Positions 45,851-54,820 of a stretch of DNA of 64,000 bases are shown here, piece by piece; within the stretch, counting starts at the first letter, position 1; each line of letters begins with the position of its first letter. Made by a program: the position numbers and the translations under genes. Source of the stretch: Streptomyces caniscabiei (GTDB lineage Bacteria; Actinomycetota; Actinomycetes; Streptomycetales; Streptomycetaceae). Where the stretch lies: contig NZ_JABXWI010000002.1 in NCBI RefSeq assembly GCF_014930365.1, forward strand, positions 496,001-560,000, given 5' to 3'. A model generated the notes under the pieces. The model saw only the letters and a program-made list of their open reading frames with translations. It ran no database searches and was not told the origin of the DNA.

Positions 45851-46980
45851 CCGACACCCTGCTCAACCACCGCGCGGAGGGCCCGACGTCCGCTCCCCCA
45901 CTGCTGCTCGGCCCCTCCCTCGGCACGTCCACCCGGCTGTGGGACAAGGTGGCGCCCGAGCTGTCGATCACGCACCGGGTGGTCCGCTGGGACCTGCCGG
46001 GGCACGGCGGCTCCTCCGCCGGGCTGATCGCGCCGGGGGCGACGGTGGGCGACCTGGCCGCCCTGGTCCTGGATCTGGCGGACGCGCTGGGCGTCGAACG
46101 GTTCGCCTACGCCGGGGTCTCCCTCGGCGGCGCGGTCGGTCTGTGGCTGGCCGCGCACCACCCGGAGCGGATCTCCTCCCTCGCCGTGATCTGTTCGTCG
46201 GCGCACTTCAACGGCGCCAAGCCGTGGGAGGAACGGGCGGAGCTGGTGCGCCGGGAGGGGCGGGAGGGGCTGGCCGGGCTCGCTCGGAGTGCCGACTCGC
46301 GGTGGTTCACGCCCGGTTTCACCGTGCCGGAGCTGGTGGAGGACCACCGCCGGGCCGACCCTGAGGCGTACGCCGCCTGCTGCGACGCGCTCGCCGCGTT
46401 CGACCTCCGCGAGGAGCTGTCCCGGATCACCGTGCCCACCCTCCTCGTCGCCGGCCGCGAGGACCCGGCGACGCCGCCCGCGCATCTGCGGGAGATCGCG
46501 GACGCGGTGCCCGGGGCGACGCTCACCGAGATCGCGGGGGCGTCGCATCTCGCGCCCGCGGAACGGCCGGAGGCCGTACTGGCGGCGCTGCGCGGGCACG
46601 TCGACGGGTACCCGAAGCGCGGGATGGAGGTGCGGCGCCAGGTGCTCGGCGACGCGCACGTGGACCGCGCCCAGTCCCGGCAGACCCCCTTCACGGCGGA
46701 GTTCCAGGACTTCATCTCCCGCTACGCCTGGGGCGAGATCTGGACCGATCCGACGCTGTCCCGCCGCGAACGCAGCATGGTCACGCTGACCGCGCTGATC
46801 GCCCACGGCCACTACGACGAACTGGCCATGCACATCCGCGCCGCCCGCCGCAACGGCCTCACCCCGGACGACATCGGCGCCGTCCTCCTCCAGACGGCCG
46901 TCTACTGCGGCGTCCCGGCAGCGAACTCGGCGTTCGCGGTGGCGCAGGGGGTGCTGGCGGAGGAGGAGGGGCAGGGCTGA
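45847..46980 (+). CDS. pcaL: Fused enol-lactone hydrolase / carboxymuconolactone decarboxylase
   Basis: A 377-residue fusion of PcaD and PcaC, a known actinobacterial arrangement. Residues 1 to about 250 form an alpha/beta-hydrolase with nucleophile GVSLGGAVG, aspartate in VAGREDPATP and histidine in GASHLAPAE. From about 265 comes the gamma-carboxymuconolactone decarboxylase domain (MVTLTALIAHGHYDELAMHI, VLLQTAVYCGVPAANSAF). It carries out two successive steps to beta-ketoadipate. TTG start overlaps pcaB. It is the last pca gene; a hairpin follows. Confidence 0.95.
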   Translation: MTDTLLNHRAEGPTSAPPLLLGPSLGTSTRLWDKVAPELSITHRVVRWDLPGHGGSSAGLIAPGATVGDLAALVLDLADALGVERFAYAGVSLGGAVGLWLAAHHPERISSLAVICSSAHFNGAKPWEERAELVRREGREGLAGLARSADSRWFTPGFTVPELVEDHRRADPEAYAACCDALAAFDLREELSRITVPTLLVAGREDPATPPAHLREIADAVPGATLTEIAGASHLAPAERPEAVLAALRGHVDGYPKRGMEVRRQVLGDAHVDRAQSRQTPFTAEFQDFISRYAWGEIWTDPTLSRRERSMVTLTALIAHGHYDELAMHIRAARRNGLTPDDIGAVLLQTAVYCGVPAANSAFAVAQGVLAEEEGQG

Positions 46981-46991
46981 GGGGGCGTCGA

Positions 46992-47021
46992 GGCGGCACC
47001 GTACGCCGCGTCGGTGCCGCC
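46992..47021. terminator. Hairpin terminator after pcaL
   Basis: GGCGGCACCG (46992-47001) pairs perfectly with CGGTGCCGCC (47012-47021) around a 10-base loop. It lies between the convergent pcaL and large AAA-protein genes and probably ends both transcripts. Confidence 0.8.
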
Positions 47022-47047
47022 CGGCGTACTCCCGGCCGGCACACGCC

Positions 47048-49720
47048 CTATTCGAGTCGGCCGAGTTCCTCCCGAGCCCGCCGGGCCAGGCCGTCGGCGC
47101 CGCAGGACTCGGCCAGTGTCAGGCCCCGGTTGAGTTCGGAGACCGAGCGGTTGGCGATGCCGTACTCGACACGGGCCGCGGCGTGCTCGTAGGCGGAGGG
47201 CGACGCCGCCAGATAGGTGACCGCCTGGGCGTAGAGCGAGGTGGCCTTACGGCCGGTGGCGAGGGACGCCTCGACGCGCAGGGCCTCGCCGATGGCGGTG
47301 TCCGTACCGAAGCGTTCGGCACGGCGGCGGACGCTCGCGGCGAGTTCGGCGGCCCGGCGCGGGTCCTCGCCGGCCAGGGCCCGGGCGAGGGCGCCACCCC
47401 AGGTGGCGGAGACGGTGTTGTGGTGGCCCCGGGCCGCCGTCGCCTTCTCGGCGGCCTCCAGCTCGTTGATGCCTTCCTTGGTGCGCCCCACTGCGAGCAG
47501 CAGCCGTCCCCGTACGGACCGCGGTTCGGGCAGCACGATGGTGGACGGGTACGGCGGCGCGAAGTTGTACTGCTCGGCGACGGCCCAGGCCTCCTCGACG
47601 TGGCCGCGGACGAGCAGCGTGTCGACCAGGTTGCAGGTGGTGGTCCAGTACAGGGGCAGTCCGCGACCGACCCCCTCGGCCAGCACCAGCGACCGGCGCA
47701 GGGAGGCCTCCGCGTCCCTGAGGCGGCCCCGCATGCGGTGTCCGAGCCCGACATAGGCGTGGGCCAGCGCGAGATGACCGCCGCTCCAGCCGGCGGACTC
47801 GTAGGTGCGCAGGGCTTCCGTGAAGAGGCTCTCGGCCCGGTCGAGGCGGTCCGCGTAGGCGTACGCGCTGGCCAGCATCAAAAGCAGTTCGATGCCCCAC
47901 TCGGTGTCGGTCCAGCCGAGTCCGGGCGCGAGGCGGCCGTTGACGAGGGCGCGGTCGCAGAGTTCGACGACCTCCTCCGCGTTCTCGCCGCGGGTCATCG
48001 CGTCGAAGCCCCGGAGGATGAGCAGCGCGCGTTCGGAGTTGTCCCGGCCGGTGCAGGTCGCCGCGAGGGCGGCGAGCTCCTGGGAGTGGGTCGGCGGGAG
48101 TTCCTCACCGGCGTGGACGCCCTCCCACATGTAGCGCGCGGCCTGGAGACGCATCCGGGCGGGCCCGGGGTCCAGCCGCCCGATCTCCGCGTCGAGCGTG
48201 CGGACGGCCTCGTGCAGCTGGTCGTTGTGGAGGAGCACCTGCGAGAGGCGGAAGACCGCGTCGACGCGCTCCGCGCTGTCGAGGCCGGGCTCGGCCAGGG
48301 CCGAGCGGAGGTACTCGACCGTGGTGCCGGGTGAGGTGAGCAGGGTGGCGCAGCCCAGTTCGTAGAGCACGCGGACCCGGACGTCCGGCTGCGGCGGCTC
48401 CTTCAGGGCCCGCTCCAGACAGCGGCGGGCGGCCTCGGGGGCACCGACGGCCAGGTGTTCCGCCGCGGCGGCGCGCAACTGCTCGACCAGTTCGGCCTCG
48501 CCGTCGGGGTGCACCTCGATGAGGTGGCGGGAGGCCGCGGCGGCGCCGCGCCCGGATTCGGTGACGGCCGTCGCGGCGACGCCGTGGAAGGCGGTGCGGA
48601 TGCCCGGCGGGATCGAGTCGTAGACGGCGGTGGCGATCAGCGGGTGGACGAACTCCAGGTCTCCGGCGTCCGCCTGACGGTTGGCCGGATCGGGCTCGGT
48701 GAGGATTCGGGCCGAGGTCAGCAGCTCGGCACACTGCACGGCCGAGGCCCGGGGCAGGCTGGCGAGGCGAGCCACGATGTCGACGGTGATCCCGGTGTGC
48801 AGGATGGCCGCCGCCCACGCGAACCGCGTGGCCTCGACGCCCAGTTCCTCCAGGCGGGCGACGAGGCCGGTGCCGCGCGCCGAGCGGTTCAGGGCGCGCA
48901 GTTCGCCGGCCGAGTCCTCCACCGGGTCCAGTCCGCAGTCCTTCACCTTGGCGAGGAGTTCGACGGTGTTGTACGCGTTGCCACCGGTGACCGCCCAGAC
49001 CTCGCGGCAGAACGGGTCGTCGGCGTGCCGGCCGACCGTGGCACGGGTGAGCCCCGCGGTGGCCTTGGGGGTGAGCGCGTTGAGCGTGGAGACGGGGCGT
49101 GCCTTGGCGGCGATCCGGCCGAGATGGCGGGCGCGTTCGCCGGTGGCCTCGCCGGGGCGTCGGGCCACCACGACGAGGACGCACATCTCGGTCAGCCGGT
49201 CGGCCAGGGCGGACAGCCAGTGCAGCGTCTCCTGGTCGGCCCAGTGGAGGTCGTCGATCAGCAGCACGAGCGGCCAGGCGCGACGCACCAGGCGGTTCAC
49301 GGCGGCGACGAGCCCCTCGCACACGCCCTGCGGGTCCGCCTGGCCCTCACCGGGTTCGGCGAGGCCGAGGGCGGGTCCGGCGATGTCGTACCAGTCGCCC
49401 AGGTACTCGCGGGTCTCCTCCTCCATCAGCCCCATGAGTCCGGGCTGCAGCAACTGTCGTACGACGTTGAAGGGGACGGAGGTGACGGTCTCCCCGCCAC
49501 GGGCGTACCAGACCCGGCAGCCCCGCTGCTCGGCGATCCGGCGGGCCTCGGTGAGGAGGGCGGTCTTGCCGACGCCCGCCTCGCCGGTGAAGACCAGCAC
49601 GCTCCCGGGGGACGCCTTGTCGACGCACAGTTCGTCGATCGCCTCCGTGATGGCGGTGATCTCCGTGTCGCGCTCCCACAGGGAAGCCGAGGCTGCCGCG
49701 TCGGGCCGTGCCTCCGTCAT
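47048..49720 (-). CDS. Large AAA/TPR protein, LAL-like but without HTH
   Basis: An 890-residue cytoplasmic STAND-type ATPase. Walker A is GEAGVGKT (46-53) and Walker B LLIDDLHWADQE. The C-terminal half (about 430-880) is made of TPR-like helical repeats. This is the layout of LuxR-family LAL regulators (MalT type), but the protein ends REELGRLE with no LuxR helix-turn-helix, and no open helix-turn-helix frame follows before the terminator. ATG with GGGAGG eight bases upstream. It may be a signalling scaffold or partner of a separate DNA-binding protein. It is convergent with the pca operon. Confidence 0.85.
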   Translation of the reverse strand: MTEARPDAAASASLWERDTEITAITEAIDELCVDKASPGSVLVFTGEAGVGKTALLTEARRIAEQRGCRVWYARGGETVTSVPFNVVRQLLQPGLMGLMEEETREYLGDWYDIAGPALGLAEPGEGQADPQGVCEGLVAAVNRLVRRAWPLVLLIDDLHWADQETLHWLSALADRLTEMCVLVVVARRPGEATGERARHLGRIAAKARPVSTLNALTPKATAGLTRATVGRHADDPFCREVWAVTGGNAYNTVELLAKVKDCGLDPVEDSAGELRALNRSARGTGLVARLEELGVEATRFAWAAAILHTGITVDIVARLASLPRASAVQCAELLTSARILTEPDPANRQADAGDLEFVHPLIATAVYDSIPPGIRTAFHGVAATAVTESGRGAAAASRHLIEVHPDGEAELVEQLRAAAAEHLAVGAPEAARRCLERALKEPPQPDVRVRVLYELGCATLLTSPGTTVEYLRSALAEPGLDSAERVDAVFRLSQVLLHNDQLHEAVRTLDAEIGRLDPGPARMRLQAARYMWEGVHAGEELPPTHSQELAALAATCTGRDNSERALLILRGFDAMTRGENAEEVVELCDRALVNGRLAPGLGWTDTEWGIELLLMLASAYAYADRLDRAESLFTEALRTYESAGWSGGHLALAHAYVGLGHRMRGRLRDAEASLRRSLVLAEGVGRGLPLYWTTTCNLVDTLLVRGHVEEAWAVAEQYNFAPPYPSTIVLPEPRSVRGRLLLAVGRTKEGINELEAAEKATAARGHHNTVSATWGGALARALAGEDPRRAAELAASVRRRAERFGTDTAIGEALRVEASLATGRKATSLYAQAVTYLAASPSAYEHAAARVEYGIANRSVSELNRGLTLAESCGADGLARRAREELGRLE

Positions 49721-49961
49721 TCCGCTACCTCCCGAGGTCGCCCGAACGATGCACAGGTCATTGAGCGTAGCCCCCTGCATGCCGAAGTGGAGGCTGGTCC
49801 GGGCACCTATTGCCGTGTCGGGTGACACCGGGCGGCGGACGGGCGACGCATCCGTGCGGCCACCTGCCCCGTTGGACATGACGGGCAGTCAACTCCCCGT
49901 GATCACCAGCCCGTTTTCCGTATTTCCGGTGACGGCGGTTCCCTACCCCGAAGGAGACGGC

Positions 49962-51269
49962 ATGACCGCATCCGGCCCCGGCCGCAGCCCCCGTCCCGTC
50001 CTCACCGGGCCGCCCCGGCGGGCCCTGTTCGCGGGGGCCGTGGGGAACTTCATCGAGTGGTACGAGTTCGGGGTGTACGGGTACTTCGCGACGATCATCG
50101 CCGCGCGCTTCTTCACCCCGGAGGGCGGCGGTGAGGCCGAGGGGCTCGTGCGGACGTACGCCTCGTTCGCGCTGGCGTTCTTCTTCCGGCCGGTGGGCGC
50201 CGCGCTGTTCGGCAGGCTCGGTGACCGGATCGGCCGCCGGCCCGTGCTGGTTCTGGTGATCGTCCTGATGACGGTCGCGACGACCCTGATCGGCGCGCTC
50301 CCCACGTACGACACCGTCGGCGCCGCCGCGCCCTGGCTGCTGACGCTGCTCCGGGTGCTCCAAGGGCTGTCGGCGGGAGGGGAGTTCGGGGGCGCGGTGT
50401 CGGTGATGACGGAGTTCGCGCCGGCCGGCGGACGGGGCCTGTACGGCGCGTGGCAGTCGTTCACGGTGGCGCTGGGGCTGCTCGGCGGCGCGGGGGTCGC
50501 GGCGCTGCTGGCCACCGTCCTCTCCCCCGAGGCACTGGAGTCGTGGGGGTGGCGGCTGCCGTTCCTGCTGACGCTGCCGCTCGGCCTCGGCGCGCTGTGG
50601 CTGCGGTTGCGGCTGGACGAGACGCCCGCCTTTCGGCGGGAGCACGAGGAGGGAACGGCACCGGTCCGGCCGCCGGTCCCCGAGACCGCCCGGGCCATCG
50701 CGCTCGGTGCCGGGCGCGTCATGGGCTGGGCGGCGGCCGGCTACACCTTCCTGGTCGTGCTGCCCTCCTATCTCCAGAACAGCCTGGACGCCACCTTCCG
50801 GCAGGCACTGCTGGCCACCGTGCTGGCCAATCTCGGCTTCGCCGTCACGATCCTCCCGGCCGGACGGCTCAGCGACCGGGTGGGCCGCCGGCCCGTGATG
50901 CTGACGGGCGCCCTGGCGGTGACCGTACTGGCGCTGCCGCTGCTCGACCTCCTCCAGGACACGGGCACCTCGACCGCAGCGAAGGGCGTGGCGGTGTGCG
51001 CGGCGGGCGCGGTCGTCGGACTGATGGCGGGGCCGGGGCCGGCCATGCTCTCCGAGATGTTCCCGACGAGCGTCCGCTACACGGGCCTGGGACTCGCCTA
51101 CTCCCTGTCCAATGCCGTGTTCTCGGGCTGCGCGGGCCTCATCATCACGGAGACCGTCAAGCGGACGGGCAACGTGGACGTCCCGGCGTACTACGCGGCG
51201 GCCACCTGCGCGGTGAGCGCGCTCGCCCTGCTGACGCTCCGTAAGCCGACCGCCGGACAGGGGAGTTGA
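49962..51269 (+). CDS. MFS transporter, metabolite:H+ symporter (MHS) family
   Basis: A 435-residue 12-helix carrier. The MHS-type start GAVGNFIEWYEFGVYGYFAT, the loop GRLGDRIGRRPVL and its second-half copy GRLSDRVGRRPVML are diagnostic. MHS members move small acids such as alpha-ketoglutarate, shikimate, citrate or proline with protons. ATG with AAGGAG six bases before. The AnmK gene starts 6 bp after its stop, so they form one transcript; the substrate might relate to cell-wall recycling, but a pathway link is not proven. Confidence 0.9.
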   Translation: MTASGPGRSPRPVLTGPPRRALFAGAVGNFIEWYEFGVYGYFATIIAARFFTPEGGGEAEGLVRTYASFALAFFFRPVGAALFGRLGDRIGRRPVLVLVIVLMTVATTLIGALPTYDTVGAAAPWLLTLLRVLQGLSAGGEFGGAVSVMTEFAPAGGRGLYGAWQSFTVALGLLGGAGVAALLATVLSPEALESWGWRLPFLLTLPLGLGALWLRLRLDETPAFRREHEEGTAPVRPPVPETARAIALGAGRVMGWAAAGYTFLVVLPSYLQNSLDATFRQALLATVLANLGFAVTILPAGRLSDRVGRRPVMLTGALAVTVLALPLLDLLQDTGTSTAAKGVAVCAAGAVVGLMAGPGPAMLSEMFPTSVRYTGLGLAYSLSNAVFSGCAGLIITETVKRTGNVDVPAYYAAATCAVSALALLTLRKPTAGQGS

Positions 51270-51275
51270 TGGGGC

Positions 51276-52589
51276 ATGCGGGTGATCGGACTGATGTCCG
51301 GGACGTCGTACGACGCCGTCGACGCCGCGGCGGCGGACCTGGGCCTCGACGGCGACACGCTCACCCTCAGGCCGCTGGGGCGGATCAGCCGGGCGTACGA
51401 CGACGACCTGCACAGCGCGTTGGCGAGCGCGCTGCCCCCGGCCGCAACCACCGTCGGCGAGGTGTGCCGGTTGGACACCCGTATCGGGCAGGCGTTCGCG
51501 GCCCTCGCGGTCGAGGCCGACCGGGAACTCTGCGACGGTCGGGCCGAGTTGGTCGCTTCGCACGGGCAGACGGTCTACCACTGGGTCGCGGGTGGCGGGG
51601 AGATCGGCGCGCGGGAGGACAGCGACAGCGGCGGGGTCGGTGCGAGGGGCCGGGCCGCCCTCGCCGGTGCGGCGGTTCCGTCGGGGGCGGGCGGCGCCGG
51701 GACCGCCGTGCTCGGCACGCTGCAGCTCGGGCAGCCCGCGTGGATCGCCGAGGCGACGGGGCTGCCCGTGGTGGCCGACTTCCGGGCCCGGGACATCGCC
51801 GCCGGCGGGCAGGGCGCGCCCCTGGTGAGCCTCGTCGACCGGCTGTGGCTGCGCGGCCGGCCCGGCACCCCGGTCGCCCTGAACCTGGGCGGCATCGCCA
51901 ACCTGACCGCCCCCGACGGCACCGCCTTCGACACCGGGCCCGCGAACGCGCTGCTCGACGCGGCCGTGCGGGACTTCACCGGCGGGCGGCTCCCGTACGA
52001 CGTGGACGGCGCCCTGGCCGCTCGCGGCACCGTCCACCCGCCGCTGCTGCGGCGCCTCCTCGCCGAGCCGTACTACGCGCTGCCGGCGCCGAAGACGACC
52101 GGCAAGGAACTCTTCCACGCCGGTTATCTGCGCGCCGCGCCGGCCGGGTTCGGGGAACTGCCCCCGGCGGACGTCGCGGCCACCCTCACCCGGCTCACCG
52201 CGCGGACGGTCGCCGACGCCGTCCGCGCGGTGGGGGCCACGGAGGTGATCGCGTCGGGCGGCGGCACCCGCAATCCGACGCTGATGCGGATGCTGGCCGC
52301 CGAGCTGGCGGACGTACCGCTGCGGGTGTCGGACGAGTGGGGGCTCCCGGCGGACGCGAAGGAGGCGTACGCCTTCGCCGTGCTGGGCTTCCTGACCGTC
52401 CACGGCCTGCCGGGCACCGATCCGCGGAGCACGGGCGCCCGCCACCCCAGCGTGCTGGGATCGGTGACTCCGGGCCGCCGGGGCCTCCCCCGCCCGGAGC
52501 GGAACACCGCGCACGAGCCCGGCGCGCGCGGGGAGCGCGCGGCGCCGCCCCACGCCGGTCGGCCCCCGGTACGGCTCGTCATCGGGTGA
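51276..52589 (+). CDS. anmK: Anhydro-N-acetylmuramic acid kinase
   Basis: A 437-residue sugar kinase that opens and phosphorylates 1,6-anhydro-MurNAc during cell-wall recycling. Motifs are VIGLMSGTSYDAVDAA at the N-terminus, VASHGQTVYH, GLPVVADFRARDIAAGGQGAPLV, ALNLGGIANLT, FDTGPANALLD and ASGGGTRNPTLM. Compared with usual AnmK (about 370 aa) it carries an extra Gly/Ala-rich loop around residues 106-143 and a long Arg/Pro-rich C-terminal tail after about 390. It follows the MHS transporter by 6 bp. Confidence 0.93.
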   Translation: MRVIGLMSGTSYDAVDAAAADLGLDGDTLTLRPLGRISRAYDDDLHSALASALPPAATTVGEVCRLDTRIGQAFAALAVEADRELCDGRAELVASHGQTVYHWVAGGGEIGAREDSDSGGVGARGRAALAGAAVPSGAGGAGTAVLGTLQLGQPAWIAEATGLPVVADFRARDIAAGGQGAPLVSLVDRLWLRGRPGTPVALNLGGIANLTAPDGTAFDTGPANALLDAAVRDFTGGRLPYDVDGALAARGTVHPPLLRRLLAEPYYALPAPKTTGKELFHAGYLRAAPAGFGELPPADVAATLTRLTARTVADAVRAVGATEVIASGGGTRNPTLMRMLAAELADVPLRVSDEWGLPADAKEAYAFAVLGFLTVHGLPGTDPRSTGARHPSVLGSVTPGRRGLPRPERNTAHEPGARGERAAPPHAGRPPVRLVIG

Positions 52590-52748
52590 GCGCCCGGACG
52601 AGGGCCTCGAACGGCTGACGGAGAACGCCGCGTCGGACGGCCTCGAACGGCACAAAAGCGCCAGGACCACCGGCGGGCAAGACAGCGGCTGGGCACGAAT
52701 GTCCGCCCCTCTCATCCGGTTTTCACTCCGGCCTCATACGGTGGCCCC

Positions 52749-53792
52749 ATGACGCAGGTGACTCCTCCCGGGTGGTACCCCGACCCCGGGCAGACAAGTG
52801 ACGCGCCCGCCACCGAGCGCTGGTGGGACGGCAAGGCGTGGACGGACCAGATCCGCCCCGCCGGCTCGGCCCCGGGGTTCGGTCCGCCGACCTACCCGCC
52901 GGGCGCCGGGGCCTACCCGCAAGGGCCCGGTGGCCACCCCGGATACCCCGGTCACCCCGGATACCCGGCCCCCGCCCCCAGGCGCGGCCTGCGCACCGGG
53001 ATAGCCGTCGCCGTGGCCGCCGCGGTGCTGGCCAGCATCGGGGTGGGCGTGTACGCGCTGGCCGGCAACGACGGTGGCAGCGAGGGCAGTACGACGTCCC
53101 AGGGATCCGGCGGGCAGAGCGGCGGGCGCGGTGACGACGGCGGCCAGGGCGGACCGGGCGGCGGCTCCGACGGGCAGGGCGGCCCCGGTGGCTCGGGGGG
53201 TTCCGGCGGACGGACGCCCGGACCGGACGGGTCGGAGCAGCCGCCGCAGGAGGACGGGTACGCCACCGACACCACCAGCGGCATCAGCATCCCTGTGCCC
53301 GAGGGCTGGCTCACCTCTCCGCTGCAGGTCGGCGCGCAGGTCACGACCGAGGCGTCGTACAAGTGCCCGGCGGATCCCTCGAAGACGTGCACGCGCGGCG
53401 GCGCCTACTCGACCCCCGCCGAGCTGCTGAAGCTGAAGGCCACGACGGCCGAGGCCGCCGCCAAGGAGGACATCGCCCAGGCCGCCGAGGACGCCTACGG
53501 CAGCGAGGGCTACGGGAAGATCACCTCGCACGAGGAGCTGGCCTCCAAGGCGGTGACCGTGGCCGGTGAGAAGGGCTACTACGTCCGCTGGAAGGTGGTC
53601 ACGGGCAAGGGCGACGACGGCTATGTCGAGTCGCTCGCCTTCCCCTCCCCCGCCGACTCCTCGCGGCTCGTCGTGGTCCGCTTCGGCATCGACGTGAGCG
53701 ACAAGGCGCCCGAGCAGTCGGTCATCGACGAGATCACCAAGGGCATCAAGAAGGCGTCGATCAGCGGAGGCGGCAGCGGTCAGGACGTGTGA
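52749..53792 (+). CDS. DUF2510 membrane-anchored protein with Gly-rich linker
   Basis: A 347-residue protein. The N-terminal DUF2510 motif (TPPGWYPDPGQTSDAPATER, then WWDGKAWTDQ) is followed by a Pro/Gly-rich stretch, one membrane helix (about 80-103) and a Gly/Ser/Asp-rich linker. The extracytoplasmic C-terminal domain (about 175-340) begins YATDTTSGISIPVPEGWL and has two cysteines (KCPADPSKTC). It looks like a secreted sensor or lipid/cofactor-binding domain of unknown role. A strong terminator follows. Confidence 0.85.
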   Translation: MTQVTPPGWYPDPGQTSDAPATERWWDGKAWTDQIRPAGSAPGFGPPTYPPGAGAYPQGPGGHPGYPGHPGYPAPAPRRGLRTGIAVAVAAAVLASIGVGVYALAGNDGGSEGSTTSQGSGGQSGGRGDDGGQGGPGGGSDGQGGPGGSGGSGGRTPGPDGSEQPPQEDGYATDTTSGISIPVPEGWLTSPLQVGAQVTTEASYKCPADPSKTCTRGGAYSTPAELLKLKATTAEAAAKEDIAQAAEDAYGSEGYGKITSHEELASKAVTVAGEKGYYVRWKVVTGKGDDGYVESLAFPSPADSSRLVVVRFGIDVSDKAPEQSVIDEITKGIKKASISGGGSGQDV

Positions 53793-53850
53793 GGGGGGCG
53801 TGACGTCGAGGGGACGGCCCGCGGCCGTGCGGCCCTGAGGACGGAAAGTC

Positions 53851-53895
53851 GGCCGGGTGGGATTCCTCTCCGCTCCAGAGGAACCCCACCCGGCC
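53851..53895. terminator. Strong 19-bp-stem terminator
   Basis: GGCCGGGTGGGATTCCTCT (53851-53869) and AGAGGAACCCCACCCGGCC (53877-53895) form a 19-bp stem with one A-C mismatch and a 7-base loop. It separates the convergent DUF2510 and TetR genes. Confidence 0.9.
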
Positions 53896-53976
53896 GGGGT
53901 TACGCGCCGCCCCCGTCCCCACGGTGCGGCGCGATCAGGTCGTCGTCCGGTCGAGTCACGGACGGCGGCCTGAGCC

Positions 53977-54591
53977 CTATGAGAGACCGAGCGTGGGCAG
54001 CACGGCCGCTTCCATGAACTTGGTGATGTACGTCTCGTCCGCGTCCCGGCCCTCCAGGACCGGCCGGGCCCGCAGAACGCCGAAGATCTGCGCCGGGACG
54101 AACTCCAGCGCCGGGTGGTCCGCGGGAACCTCGCCCCGCGCCACTCCGCGGGCGATCATCGCCCGCAGCGCGTCGATCTCCGGCTCCACCAGCGCGTCGC
54201 GCAGGGCCGCCCGCAGCTCCTCGTCCTGCGCGACGGCATGGCCGAGGCCCTGGAAGAGGCGCCCCTCCAGAACGTAGCCCTCCCCGGCATGCCGGGCCAC
54301 CTCGCGCAGGTCACCGGCGAGGGTGCCGGTGTCGATCCCCGCGCAGCGGACACTGCGGCGCGCGCGCAGCGCGGCCGCCACGAACTGCGGTTTCGTCCGC
54401 CACTGCCGGTAGAGCGTCGACTTGCTGCACCGCGTGCTCGCGGCGACGCCCTCCATGGTCACCGAGTCGTAACCACACTCACGGATCTGTTCGAGCACAG
54501 CGTCGAAGAACTCCAGCTCGCGCTCGGGCGTGAGCTTGGAGCGGCGTGAGGCGACGGCCGTCTCCGGCCCCTCCGCTGCCTGCGACGTCAT
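53977..54591 (-). CDS. TetR-family transcriptional regulator
   Basis: A 204-residue repressor. The HTH spans about residues 20-65 (ELEFFDAVLEQIRECGYDSV, TMEGVAASTRCSKSTLYRQWRTKPQFVAAAL) and the C-terminal ligand domain resembles the TetR_C_11 type. ATG with a GGAG seven bases upstream. The 230-bp region shared with the divergent PAP2 gene is filled with 16-bp repeats starting 21 bp upstream of this start, so it likely controls itself and the PAP2/DMT genes. Ligand unknown. Confidence 0.92.
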   Translation of the reverse strand: MTSQAAEGPETAVASRRSKLTPERELEFFDAVLEQIRECGYDSVTMEGVAASTRCSKSTLYRQWRTKPQFVAAALRARRSVRCAGIDTGTLAGDLREVARHAGEGYVLEGRLFQGLGHAVAQDEELRAALRDALVEPEIDALRAMIARGVARGEVPADHPALEFVPAQIFGVLRARPVLEGRDADETYITKFMEAAVLPTLGLS

Positions 54592-54611
54592 GACTCCTGT
54601 CTCCTCCGGTC

Positions 54612-54772
54612 GTCCCTGTGCCGAAAGGCCTGTCGAAACGCCACTGTACCGGAACGGCTCCGTATCGGTACAGTGCCGTATCGACACCCCCTCGTTTCGG
54701 TACTCGGACGTATCGGTACACTCTCGTATCGGTACCGGCACGTATCGGTACTACGGCGTATCGATCGTCGTG
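54612..54772. repeat. Divergent array of 16-bp iterons between tetR and PAP2 genes
   Basis: Seven contiguous direct units of exactly 16 bp start at 54661, 54677, 54693, 54709, 54725, 54741 and 54757, each beginning CGTATCGGTAC or a close variant. To the left, inverted copies occupy 54641-54656 and 54625-54640, with a weaker one at 54612-54627. The arms diverge about 54658. The spacing, core sequence and place suggest a cooperative repressor-binding array. Confidence 0.9.
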
Positions 54773-54820
54773 CCGCCAAGGGAACCAGCGCCACCAGCGC
54801 CGTCAGTGAAAGGGCCGGGG

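Noticed and set aside
54661..54772. Iteron array as plasmid or replication origin
   Set aside because: No rep gene, DnaA boxes or A+T-rich melting region; the array lies between a TetR gene and a membrane-protein operon, so an operator role is simpler.
54530..54820. Longer N-terminus for the PAP2 protein, reading through the 16-bp repeats
   Set aside because: The repeat-encoded residues are an artefact of the operator array; a membrane protein start at 54821 fits better.
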